Below, piece by piece: positions 15,779 through 23,576 of a stretch of 42,841 nt of DNA. Every line of letters begins with the position of its first letter. Position 1 is the first letter of the stretch. The notes beneath the pieces were generated by a model, which was not told the DNA's origin, searched no databases, and saw only the letters and a program-made list of their open reading frames with translations. The DNA lies in assembly GCA_937997635.1 (NCBI GenBank), contig CALLFA010000067.1:1-42841 (forward strand), given 5' to 3'. Made by a program: the position numbers and the translations under genes. This DNA comes from an uncultured Saprospiraceae bacterium (GTDB lineage: Bacteria; Bacteroidota; Bacteroidia; Chitinophagales; Saprospiraceae).

Positions 15779-18732
15779 TACAACACATAATGCACCGTCA
15801 AATAAAATGCTCTTGGCAAGGAGCGCTGCACTTTAAATTGCAAATCAGGATTCTCTTCAATAAAATCAGTCGTCACATTTTCGGGGAACCCAGCGACTGC
15901 ATCAAAGCCGTTAAATCTTAACAAGCCGACTTCATTAAATACATTATTGATGTTTAAGGCAACAGTTGTATGCATATTGACTTTCGCAGATAAGCCAAAT
16001 TTGAATAAGTGAAATCCTGGTATCGTAAACGCTTGTTGACTATTGGCGAACCGCTCGGCAAATCGCCTGTAATTTATTAACAGCTGTAATTTTCTTCCTA
16101 GATAAAACGTATTCGTGATGTCGATAGGAGACAAATCAAATTTTCGAGCTGTAGACCCCGCCACCGGCTGTCCAGACAAATCAACGATCACATCATCTTC
16201 AGGCCCTTCGGCATCACCAGTATCAACAATTCTAAAATCTAAATTTGTCCCTCCACTCATATTAAGGTTAGAGCGGATATTCCAAAATCGTAAAGGCTGT
16301 ACACTAAATTCTAATTCGGCTCCAAGATATTGTACTGAATTAAAAATTGGTTCGGTCAAGTAAAAGCCATCTTCACAAGTAATGCAAATGACAAACAACT
16401 GATTAAAGATATTTTTTTCAACGGAGCGATATAAAGAGCCAAATAATCCAAAGGTCGATGTTGAATATTTAGCACCAATTTCCGCCTGGGTTACCTCACG
16501 TGGTTTGAATACAAATGGTTCACCATCTATAAACATGTCTTGCTCATAAATGGCATCTAATAATTTTTCACTTCTACTATATCGAGCATAAAAGGCTGCA
16601 TTGTCAGAAGCTTTATAGTTGACACCAACAGAATAAGACAAAGCATTATAATTATTATCTATTGGCAATTGATCACCGCTGAAATAATTGTATGCATTAT
16701 CATACACAGTTAAAAAATCACCATCCGCTCCATTAGGTCTTTCTGTAATGTTGCTTTCATCAGTAATCCCAGAGTTTCCAGAATGATTGATGGACTCATA
16801 TCTAAAGCCAGCTTCAGCTGTTATTGATTCAGTAATCTTCCATTCGTCATTAACATACAAAGCCACGACTCGTTCAGATAATTCATTGTACTCATTGACT
16901 TGGGAATTAAATCCATGTAAGCCGGTTGGTGTAGCAAATTGAAATGTCTGTCCTCCAAATGGCACAAGTGGTCTTAGTTCTGATACAAACTCTGCTGGGC
17001 TAGTAAAATCCTCTAAGACTACACGTGTTCCAACAATTCTTGGAAGGGCTTCCGTAGTCAGAAAACTTGTGCCACTATTCAATACTCGATCATTGTCTAC
17101 TTTGTGATAATACCCGCCTATCGTCAATTGATGCTTTTTGAGATTACCATTAAAATTGACTTGTTGAATTATTTCATTCATATCCAACTCATCATTTCTA
17201 ACTAAGCCCCAAAATAAATCACCTTGGGTAGGCAGATTATTCAAAGTCACTTCTGGGCTTCCCCCAAGAAATAAAGGACTGTTATCTACTGTTGCTAAGA
17301 CTTCATTCGTATTGATATCGTAAAATTGCATTTCTCCGATGACAGTATTTCTAAACACCTGATTAACATCACTTATTGGTACAATCCAATTAAAATTTGA
17401 AAACAGTCGAGCAAATAGACCGTCGACTTCGATAGTGGCGAATCCTCCTTCTTCTGCAAGGTGATTGATCGTTAAAGATTTTCTAGACAATCTTGTATGG
17501 CTACTTACGGTCCAGGAATCATTAAGGGCATATGACAAGCGGAGTCCAGATGTCAATTCATCTATTTTTTGTTGGTCTTTGGTACTGATCGTTTTAAACT
17601 GAATAGACTCTTCTGTAGAGGCTCTACCATCTATCATTTCAAATTGTGCTTCTGGTAGTATCAAATTGTCATTGAAATCAAAGCCGTCCGCCGGTTGGAT
17701 ATCAAACCAATTTTGCACCCAGGTAGGTCTATTCAAACCAACCCGATCATTGAGATACTTGCCATAGACTTTGACTGACAATCTATCTTGAAAAACTCGT
17801 TGAATATTGGCTTTTATCTGACCGCCTTGAGAGTGTGGAAACAAAGATCTCCGATTACCTCCATCATGACGATAGTGTCCTCCAACGGTGTACTTCCAAT
17901 TTGTACCTTCTATAGGACCAGCGGTAAAGAGTTCAAGCTTATTGAATATTTCCTGCCCATCTGCATGTAGTCCGAATCTGTTGCGTACTTCAAATTCAAA
18001 TTGGTCTGTGCCATATCTATTGATGTAATTAAAAACACCTCCGGGTGCGTTGGCTGTAGTGACCGCGCTATTCCCTCCTCGCACAGCTTCTATCCTTGAA
18101 ACAGTAAGGTCGTTTCTCAAAAACATGTCTCTAGTAAACTGTTCATTGGATGCCATCTCGGATATTGCAGAAGGCAGGCCATCTTCTTGGATAGAAAAAA
18201 ATTGAGTACCAAGACCTCTGCCTATGATTTCTACACCTACCTCTCCATTGGCCTCATTGACATATATGCCAGGCACTTGTTTTAACGCTTCTAAAGGCGA
18301 TGCTGGACTTAACGATTCCACCACACTATTGTCTAAAGTGGTAATGGCCACAGATGACTCCAGTTTTGACTTTTGATTGAAGCCTGCACTGATGACAACT
18401 TCGTCCATTTCTAAGGCATCAACTTCCATCGTTAATTGTAGAACTTGCTGCATATGTTGATCTATTGTCACCTCATGTGAGAGAGCCCTAAATCCGACAT
18501 AACTACATGTTATCGTGTGGGTGCCTTCATATAATTCTAATTCAAACTGCCCATCAGCATTGGTTGTTGTACCTATGCCACCATCTGTCTGGACGTTGAC
18601 ACCTATAAGGCTTTCGCCAAATGAGTCTTTTATTGTACCACTGACAGTGAACTGTGCATGCAGACTTCCAGTAAGCAAAAGCAGTGTAATACAACGCAAA
18701 CAAGCTAAAATTATAGGACTAAACTGAGTCAT
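15778..18732 (-). CDS. TonB-dependent outer membrane receptor
   Basis: 984 aa. Signal peptide (about 1-26, ending LHAQ), then a carboxypeptidase-regulatory-like beta-sandwich (VSGTIKDSFGESLIGVNV...GTTTNADGQFELEL, about 28-115) and a TonB plug (from about 135; IGRGLGTQFFSIQEDGLP, IEAVRGGNSAV, APGGVFNYI). A long beta-barrel follows, ending in an aromatic-rich strand (AFYLTVHYVL). It transports a ligand across the outer membrane using TonB energy. No SusD follows, so it is a stand-alone receptor. The plug type resembles siderophore/cobalamin-like receptors more than SusC, but the ligand is not determinable. It is divergent from the tiny-protein gene at 18858. Confidence 0.93.
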   Translation of the reverse strand: MTQFSPIILACLRCITLLLLTGSLHAQFTVSGTIKDSFGESLIGVNVQTDGGIGTTTNADGQFELELYEGTHTITCSYVGFRALSHEVTIDQHMQQVLQLTMEVDALEMDEVVISAGFNQKSKLESSVAITTLDNSVVESLSPASPLEALKQVPGIYVNEANGEVGVEIIGRGLGTQFFSIQEDGLPSAISEMASNEQFTRDMFLRNDLTVSRIEAVRGGNSAVTTANAPGGVFNYINRYGTDQFEFEVRNRFGLHADGQEIFNKLELFTAGPIEGTNWKYTVGGHYRHDGGNRRSLFPHSQGGQIKANIQRVFQDRLSVKVYGKYLNDRVGLNRPTWVQNWFDIQPADGFDFNDNLILPEAQFEMIDGRASTEESIQFKTISTKDQQKIDELTSGLRLSYALNDSWTVSSHTRLSRKSLTINHLAEEGGFATIEVDGLFARLFSNFNWIVPISDVNQVFRNTVIGEMQFYDINTNEVLATVDNSPLFLGGSPEVTLNNLPTQGDLFWGLVRNDELDMNEIIQQVNFNGNLKKHQLTIGGYYHKVDNDRVLNSGTSFLTTEALPRIVGTRVVLEDFTSPAEFVSELRPLVPFGGQTFQFATPTGLHGFNSQVNEYNELSERVVALYVNDEWKITESITAEAGFRYESINHSGNSGITDESNITERPNGADGDFLTVYDNAYNYFSGDQLPIDNNYNALSYSVGVNYKASDNAAFYARYSRSEKLLDAIYEQDMFIDGEPFVFKPREVTQAEIGAKYSTSTFGLFGSLYRSVEKNIFNQLFVICITCEDGFYLTEPIFNSVQYLGAELEFSVQPLRFWNIRSNLNMSGGTNLDFRIVDTGDAEGPEDDVIVDLSGQPVAGSTARKFDLSPIDITNTFYLGRKLQLLINYRRFAERFANSQQAFTIPGFHLFKFGLSAKVNMHTTVALNINNVFNEVGLLRFNGFDAVAGFPENVTTDFIEENPDLQFKVQRSLPRAFYLTVHYVL

Positions 18733-18857
18733 ATGGTGATTAAATATACCAATTTGAATTGCAAGTTAGACAAACTTTAAAATTCTATTAAAGTTATGTT
18801 CTCGCATCATCAAAAGATTGACATACTTGTTATATATCTAACCAAAAAACCCAAAAG

Positions 18858-19016
18858 ATGAACCAAAAAATAAAGATTATTGAAGCAGTCAAGGCCGGTT
18901 ACATTATCAAAATCCTAGATACCAAATACACCCAAGTCATACCAAAAACACTCTTATTCAATAGAATTAAGTGGGGCATTTATACTCTAATGAATCCAGA
19001 AATGATACGCTCATAA
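18858..19016 (+). CDS. Tiny conserved protein, paralogue 1 of 3 (52 aa)
   Basis: ATG to TAA, 52 codons. Shares a clear pattern with the proteins at 19654 and 20022: start KIKIIE, then G-Y-IIK-x-L-x-T, a Q-x-IP, a hydrophobic/Arg segment and RIKWGIY near the end. Same exact length as paralogue 3. Predicted mostly beta strands; no signal peptide, cysteines or membrane segment. Gene ends 29 bases before the VOC protein gene on the same strand, so they may be co-transcribed. I do not recognise the family and assign no function. Reality of the gene is supported by amino-acid conservation between three copies. Confidence 0.75.
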   Translation: MNQKIKIIEAVKAGYIIKILDTKYTQVIPKTLLFNRIKWGIYTLMNPEMIRS

Positions 19017-19045
19017 AGGTCAAATAAGTTGCATATCTTGTATGG

Positions 19046-19489
19046 ATGAGATATGTCCACACCAACATCATTAGCCATGATTGGGAAAAACTTGCAGGAT
19101 TTTATATTGAAGTCTTCGATTGTACACTTGTGCCTCCTATAAGAAATCAACAAGGCCAATGGTTGTCCAATGGAACTGGAGTGAAAGATGCCCATCTGAC
19201 AGGCGCACACTTGAGACTGCCAGGATATGATGAGGATGGACCTACTTTAGAGATTTATCAATACAGCAAAACAATAGATGCACAATTGGCAGAACCAAAC
19301 CAAAGGGGATATGGCCATTTGGCTTTTGAAGTTGATGATGTTTTAGACGTTTTGCAAAAATTAGAGGCAGCTGGTGGGAGCAGGAATGGAGAACCTACTT
19401 CAAGACAAATTGATGGACTCGGCACGATAACATTTGTATATGCAAGGGATCCAGACGGCAATTTAATTGAATTACAACAGTGGAGTTAA
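19046..19489 (+). CDS. VOC superfamily (glyoxalase/dioxygenase-like) protein
   Basis: 147 aa, one bidomain vicinal-oxygen-chelate unit. The four metal-ligand positions of glyoxalase I-like proteins are filled: H5 (YVHTNI), E69 (TLEIYQY), H91 (GYGHLAFEVDD) and E142 (LIELQQW). The C-terminal DPDGNLIEL is a family hallmark. Cytosolic. Members isomerise or detoxify aldehyde-glutathione-type adducts, cleave aromatic rings or bind antibiotics; the substrate cannot be told here. It lies between the tiny paralogues 1 and 2. The start at 19046 is chosen because H5 aligns at the usual place. Confidence 0.9.
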   Translation: MRYVHTNIISHDWEKLAGFYIEVFDCTLVPPIRNQQGQWLSNGTGVKDAHLTGAHLRLPGYDEDGPTLEIYQYSKTIDAQLAEPNQRGYGHLAFEVDDVLDVLQKLEAAGGSRNGEPTSRQIDGLGTITFVYARDPDGNLIELQQWS

Positions 19490-19629
19490 AAGCTCTTCTT
19501 AAAGCCCAATCATCCAAATACATCTAAGAAATATACCTATTTCACTTAAGTGGATTAAACGATCACATAGTGAAAACCCTTAATACAATATTGGTGATAA
19601 ACCCCAAGAGTATTGTCATCTACTCAGAT

Positions 19630-19637
19630 TAATTTTG
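19630..19637 (+). promoter_or_regulatory. Bacteroidota -7 element for tiny paralogue 2
   Basis: TAATTTTG is an exact TAnnTTTG, 16 bases before the ATG at 19654. It is followed by TGG, much like the element before paralogue 3 (TAATTTTGTGT). No well-placed -33 TTTG. A perfect palindrome CACTTAAGTG lies upstream at 19543-19552. Confidence 0.4.
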
Positions 19638-19653
19638 TGGAAAATTAAGTCAA

Positions 19654-19845
19654 ATGATGAAAATCTCTGTTGTCGATAAAATGGAATCGGGTTATCTCAT
19701 CAAGCATTTGAATACTAATTCTATACACTTCATCACTGAATGCACACTACGTCGTCGGGTACAATTGGGTGTGTATGCTTTTAAACTATCCATACGTGGG
19801 TGTCCTTGCGAGCTACTTTTATCATTTTACTTTCTGTGTCTTTAA
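19654..19845 (+). CDS. Tiny conserved protein, paralogue 2 of 3 (63 aa, divergent end)
   Basis: Begins ATGATG; either could be used. The first 44 residues align with paralogues 1 and 3 without gaps beyond the first residue: ISVVD, SGYLIKHLNTN, then FITE, LRRRVQLGVYAFKL. The conserved tryptophan of R-I-x-W-G-I-Y is leucine and the IP pair is IT. Past GVY the sequence changes into a hydrophobic Cys/Leu/Phe-rich tail of about 18 residues not found in the others, which suggests a lost original stop or a decaying copy. It has its own -7 element. Function unknown. Confidence 0.55.
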   Translation: MMKISVVDKMESGYLIKHLNTNSIHFITECTLRRRVQLGVYAFKLSIRGCPCELLLSFYFLCL

Positions 19846-19941
19846 AGGTAAAGGATCAAATTAGAATACCAGTACACCTACAAAATTCAAATAGCTCCCT
19901 ACAACCAACTTACATAGCCAAACATTATACTGACAATAGCA

Positions 19942-19970
19942 GATTTAGCTATTCATATTATTGCTAAATC
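19942..19970. promoter_or_regulatory. Inverted repeat overlapping the promoter of tiny paralogue 3
   Basis: GATTTAGC (19942-19949) and GCTAAATC (19963-19970) are perfect inverted repeats separated by 13 bases. The right arm covers the candidate -33 TTG. The half-site spacing (about two helical turns centre to centre) is suited to a dimeric repressor; a terminator is less likely because no T-tract follows. Confidence 0.4.
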
Positions 19971-19992
19971 GTGTGGTTTACTCATAATTTTG
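19961..19992 (+). promoter_or_regulatory. Bacteroidota-type promoter for tiny paralogue 3
   Basis: TTG at 19961-19963, a 21-base spacer, and TAATTTTG at 19985-19992 (exact TAnnTTTG). The gene starts 29 bases after the -7 element. Confidence 0.5.
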
Positions 19993-20021
19993 TGTCTCAA
20001 TAACATAAAATACATATCCGT

Positions 20022-20180
20022 ATGAAACAGCAAGTAGAAATAATCGATCAAAAGCCATTTGGATTCATTATCAAAAATCTTTCAACAAATGTGATTCAAT
20101 TGATACCTGAATCAGAACTGAAAAGAAGAATTCGATGGGGCATCTACGAGATCAGTGGTAAAATTATTCCTTCGATGTAA
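20022..20180 (+). CDS. Tiny conserved protein, paralogue 3 of 3 (52 aa)
   Basis: ATG to TAA, 52 codons, the same length as paralogue 1. Motifs: VEIID, G-F-IIK-N-L-S-T, Q-L-IP, ELKRR then IRWGIYEI. Compared with paralogue 1, DNA in the last conserved block is also similar (TGGGGCAT at the same place). Predicted beta-rich, cytosolic. It ends 3 bases before the stop of the convergent exported-isomerase gene. The presence of a recognisable promoter with an inverted repeat argues that it is expressed. No known family comes to mind, and function is not assigned. Confidence 0.8.
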   Translation: MKQQVEIIDQKPFGFIIKNLSTNVIQLIPESELKRRIRWGIYEISGKIIPSM

Positions 20181-20183
20181 TCT

Positions 20184-21161
20184 TTAGCTTAATGACTTCC
20201 GCACCTTGCGCAACAAGTCTCTAGTTGCGATAATGCCATCAAGCTCACTAAAGTCTTTGCCCTCATATTCAATGCCAACATAACCGCTATATCCGTGATC
20301 TTTGACAATAGAAAGCATTTGTGAAAAGTCTATTTCAGATTCGTTACCATTGTCATCAAATACATTTGCTTTTGCACTTACTGCTTTGGCATAAGGCATC
20401 ATTTCTCTAACACCTTTGTATTTATCATACCACTCTTTGCAATCCCAGCTGCCTTTTTTGCGAGTGATGCAGAAGTTACCAAAATCTGGAAGAGTGCCAC
20501 AATTATCCATGCCTACTTGTTTCATGACATTGGCAAGCCAGGCGCCATTAGATGAATGCCCGCCGTGGTTTTCTACAATAATATTAATATTTTCTTGTGC
20601 GGCATATTCTGACAATTTGGCCAAACCTTCTACAGCAGCCTTACCAACATCCTCAGCCGAACCTTCACCATAGGCGTTCACTCTAATGGAATGGCATCCC
20701 AAATGTTTGGCAGCTCGGACCCACTTATGGTGCTTATTAACGGCTTCTTGTCGTTCATCATTATCGATTGAGCCAAGGCCACCTTCACCATCTATCATAA
20801 TCAATAGCTGCTTGACATTATTATCAGCAGCTCGTTTATTCATCTCATCAAGATAAGCTGTATCCTCTGCTTTTGTTTTGAAAAATTGATTGACATACTC
20901 TATTGCTCCGATATCCAGACTTCTTGCTTTGGCAGCAAAATCCAAATGATCTAGCTTATCCGCAAAAAACGTTTTATGCAATGACCATTGAGCCAAAGAA
21001 ATTTTAAACCATTCGCTATCCACTTTATTTTCCACCGTATTTCCAATTGATTTATCTAATGATGCTTGTACAGTGTTTTGCTTACATGAAGCCAGAAGCA
21101 TGGGAGCACCTATTGTAGCAATTGCTGAAGATCGAATAAAATGCCGTCTTGATGTTTTCAT
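20184..21161 (-). CDS. Exported sugar phosphate isomerase/epimerase-like TIM barrel
   Basis: 325 aa. Twin-arginine signal (SRRHFIRSS, residues 4-12) and a lipobox LASC with C26, so a Tat-exported lipoprotein. The rest is an AP-endonuclease-2/xylose-isomerase-like barrel. Metal-site candidates are E197 (IIVENHGG), D226 (LPDFGN), the SAK segment at 262-264 in place of the usual His region, and E298 (GIEYEG). Relatives isomerise or epimerise keto-sugars and inositol-type rings; substrates here would be free or glycosidic sugars in the periplasm, not phosphates. Last gene of the four-gene minus-strand set with the GMC oxidoreductase and its subunit 3. Confidence 0.88.
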   Translation of the reverse strand: MKTSRRHFIRSSAIATIGAPMLLASCKQNTVQASLDKSIGNTVENKVDSEWFKISLAQWSLHKTFFADKLDHLDFAAKARSLDIGAIEYVNQFFKTKAEDTAYLDEMNKRAADNNVKQLLIMIDGEGGLGSIDNDERQEAVNKHHKWVRAAKHLGCHSIRVNAYGEGSAEDVGKAAVEGLAKLSEYAAQENINIIVENHGGHSSNGAWLANVMKQVGMDNCGTLPDFGNFCITRKKGSWDCKEWYDKYKGVREMMPYAKAVSAKANVFDDNGNESEIDFSQMLSIVKDHGYSGYVGIEYEGKDFSELDGIIATRDLLRKVRKSLS

Positions 21162-21201
21162 TGGTTTACATTGTATAGCTAAATAATGTTAATCGGTTTT
21201 C

Positions 21202-21768
21202 TCAAAGGGCGTAAAGACCACCTACTTCACTTAAATCTACACAACCTACCCATTCTCCAGGAATTGGATCATAGACAAGTGCTTCTGTGGCGCCTACTTC
21301 TGAAGTAAAGAATCCAGTGACAACAAGACCCTTGATCGTTGGCCAAATATGTGGGGTATCATCTGTGATGGCTTTGAAATCATCTACCACTGCAGTAAGA
21401 ACATTATCTTTTTCACTATCTGTCAATTCTACAAAAGACTTTCCGTATTCATCTGAACTTCTAGTGTCGAATAACTCTAAACCATTAGCAAACATAGACG
21501 ACTCTTCATCAGTAAAATTAAGTGCTACCTGCTTATCTATAAATTCGTGGACCTTAGCATCTTTGGCACCCGGTGTATCACTTTTCGGAATTATTCGTTC
21601 GGCAACATCAGCTATCAAATCCAATTGTGCTTGACTTAATCCAGACCCTTTTAGATCTGCTACTGACTCGGCTGTCTCACAGCTACTGAATATGGCACTA
21701 ATCGTACCGGCGGATAAAGCAGCTCCTGCAAATATTGTGGATTGTTTTAGTATATCTCTTCTGTTCAT
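21202..21768 (-). CDS. Gluconate 2-dehydrogenase subunit 3 family protein (Tat-exported)
   Basis: 188 aa from ATG at 21768, which places the twin-arginine motif at the very start (MNRRDILKQS). An upstream ATG at 21789 would add 7 residues and overlap the GMC gene by 11 bases. A hydrophobic stretch ends at SSC (possible lipidation). The body matches subunit 3 of membrane-bound FAD sugar dehydrogenases: LDLIADVAERIIPKSDTPGAKDAKV, then the C-terminal helices. Subunit 3 has no cofactor. It serves as the Tat export partner and chaperone of the flavoprotein subunit, here the next-door GMC protein, which has no signal of its own. Confidence 0.9.
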   Translation of the reverse strand: MNRRDILKQSTIFAGAALSAGTISAIFSSCETAESVADLKGSGLSQAQLDLIADVAERIIPKSDTPGAKDAKVHEFIDKQVALNFTDEESSMFANGLELFDTRSSDEYGKSFVELTDSEKDNVLTAVVDDFKAITDDTPHIWPTIKGLVVTGFFTSEVGATEALVYDPIPGEWVGCVDLSEVGGLYAL

Positions 21769-21778
21769 AGTCTTCTGA

Positions 21779-23482
21779 TTAAATCTCATTATTATTTAGT
21801 GCTTTCACTGCGTGATCTGCAGCTCTTGCGGTGAGCGCCATATAGGTCAAAGATGGATTTTGACAACCTGCAGAAGTCATACATGCGCCATCAGTGACAT
21901 ACAAGTTTTTGACTGCGTGCACTTGGTTATTTCCATTAAGCACAGAGGTCTTTGGATCTCTGCCCATTCTAGCGGTTCCCATTTCGTGAATACCTAGTCC
22001 TGGATTACAACCCCTGTCATAGGTTTTGACATTTTTCATCCCTGCAGCTTCTAGCATTTCTGCCGCTTCAGCCATCATATCCTTACGCATCTCATATTCA
22101 TTTTCTTTCCATTCTGCATCCATCGTCAGTGTTGGTAAGCCATGCATGTCTTTGACATCTTCGTTAAGTGTGATGCGATTTTCTTCGTATGGCAAACACT
22201 CACCGAACCCAGAAAGCCCCATAGACCAAGGACCAGGCTGCATCAATTCTTCTTTAAAATCAAGACCAAAATTGAGTTCTTTGACATCTCTCCACCATCC
22301 TTCTCTTCGTCCACCGCCTTGATATCCCCAACCTCTTAGATAATTGTTCTTTTTTGTTTTATTATTTAGGTTGACGAAGCGAGGCACATAAATGCCGTTA
22401 GCTCGTCTTCCTTTAAAGTATTTATCGGCAAACATATCCGTACTTGCAGAAGCACCAATTCTAAAATGATGATCCATCACATTTCTACCCAACTGATCAC
22501 TGTCATTACCTATACCATTCGGAAATCGATCAGACTTTGAATTCATCATTATCCACGTAGAGCCGAATGCACTGGCACAGAGGAAAACAACTTTGGCATA
22601 ATATTCACTCAATTCTCCTGTAAGCCTGTCTTGGACTCTCACACCTTTTGCTTTCTGCGTTTCGTCATCGTATATGACTTCAGTAACTATGGAGTCTGGC
22701 CTTAAGGTCATATTGCCTGATGCATAAGCACCTGGTAATGTAGACGCCTGACTACTGAAATAAGCACCATACGGACAACCTCTCATACATCTGTTTCGAT
22801 ACTGACAAGCACCTCTCCCCTTGTGAGCAACCGTCAAGTTTGCAGTCCTTCCGATTGTCATAATTCTATCGCTAAAATTCTGCTTGATTTTTGTGGCGAC
22901 GTGTTCTTCCACACAGGTAAAATCCATTGGTGGAAGAAACTTACCATCTGGCAATTGAGCTAATCCTTCAGCACGTCCACTTATACCCGCATGTGATTCT
23001 ACATAATCATACCAAGGTGCAAGATCCTTGTATCGAATAGGCCAATCAACAGCGACGCCTTCTTTGCCATTTGCTTCAAAATCCATTGGGCTCAAACGAT
23101 AGCTCTGTCGACCCCACAATAAAGACCTACCACCTACATGGTATCCACGAATCCAATCAAATGGCTTCGTTTCGGTATATGGATGCTCAGTATCCTTCAC
23201 CCACCAATGTTTACTCGAGTGTCGTATCGTGTAGCCCGTTCTATTTTGTTTTTGGTAGTCACTTAGTTCTTCCTTGGTAAGTCTATCATTATTTGGAAAT
23301 TCCCACACATCTTGATTGGCCGTTGGGTATTCGCCATGTTTGACATCTCTACCTCTTTCTAAGACGAGTGTTTTGAGACCTTTTTCACTGAGTTCTTTTG
23401 CAGCCCAACCCCCACTGATACCCGTTCCGACAACAATGGCATCAAAGGTGACTTCCTCATTTCCTTTAGAATTAAAAAACAT
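21779..23482 (-). CDS. GMC family FAD oxidoreductase (sugar dehydrogenase catalytic subunit)
   Basis: 567 aa. FAD-binding Rossmann motif G19-T-G-I-S-G24 with E42-R-G closing it. Substrate-domain catalytic pair H499 (GLGIHEMGTARMG) and N542 (SAGCQNPSLTYMALT). A cysteine cluster C226-x5-C232-x3-C236 (CQYRNRCMRGCPYGA) matches the place of the [3Fe-4S] cluster known in multi-subunit FAD glucose/fructose dehydrogenases, suggesting electron exit to a membrane cytochrome rather than oxidase activity. No signal peptide, so it is probably carried through Tat by the subunit-3 partner encoded next. It probably oxidises a ring hydroxyl of a sugar, glycoside or cyclitol. No cytochrome subunit gene is adjacent. 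Confidence 0.92.
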   Translation of the reverse strand: MFFNSKGNEEVTFDAIVVGTGISGGWAAKELSEKGLKTLVLERGRDVKHGEYPTANQDVWEFPNNDRLTKEELSDYQKQNRTGYTIRHSSKHWWVKDTEHPYTETKPFDWIRGYHVGGRSLLWGRQSYRLSPMDFEANGKEGVAVDWPIRYKDLAPWYDYVESHAGISGRAEGLAQLPDGKFLPPMDFTCVEEHVATKIKQNFSDRIMTIGRTANLTVAHKGRGACQYRNRCMRGCPYGAYFSSQASTLPGAYASGNMTLRPDSIVTEVIYDDETQKAKGVRVQDRLTGELSEYYAKVVFLCASAFGSTWIMMNSKSDRFPNGIGNDSDQLGRNVMDHHFRIGASASTDMFADKYFKGRRANGIYVPRFVNLNNKTKKNNYLRGWGYQGGGRREGWWRDVKELNFGLDFKEELMQPGPWSMGLSGFGECLPYEENRITLNEDVKDMHGLPTLTMDAEWKENEYEMRKDMMAEAAEMLEAAGMKNVKTYDRGCNPGLGIHEMGTARMGRDPKTSVLNGNNQVHAVKNLYVTDGACMTSAGCQNPSLTYMALTARAADHAVKALNNNEI

Positions 23483-23576
23483 GTACTATTTTTTTATTAA
23501 TTATTTGCAATATATAAATTCTGAAATAACTAAGGTTATTCATATTGGGGTATAATCGTCTTATCCAAGTGTCATA

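Noticed and set aside
18820..18850. Sigma-70-like TTGACA near TATATAT before tiny paralogue 1
   Set aside because: The spacing is only about 7 bases, and Bacteroidota primary sigma factors use a different consensus.
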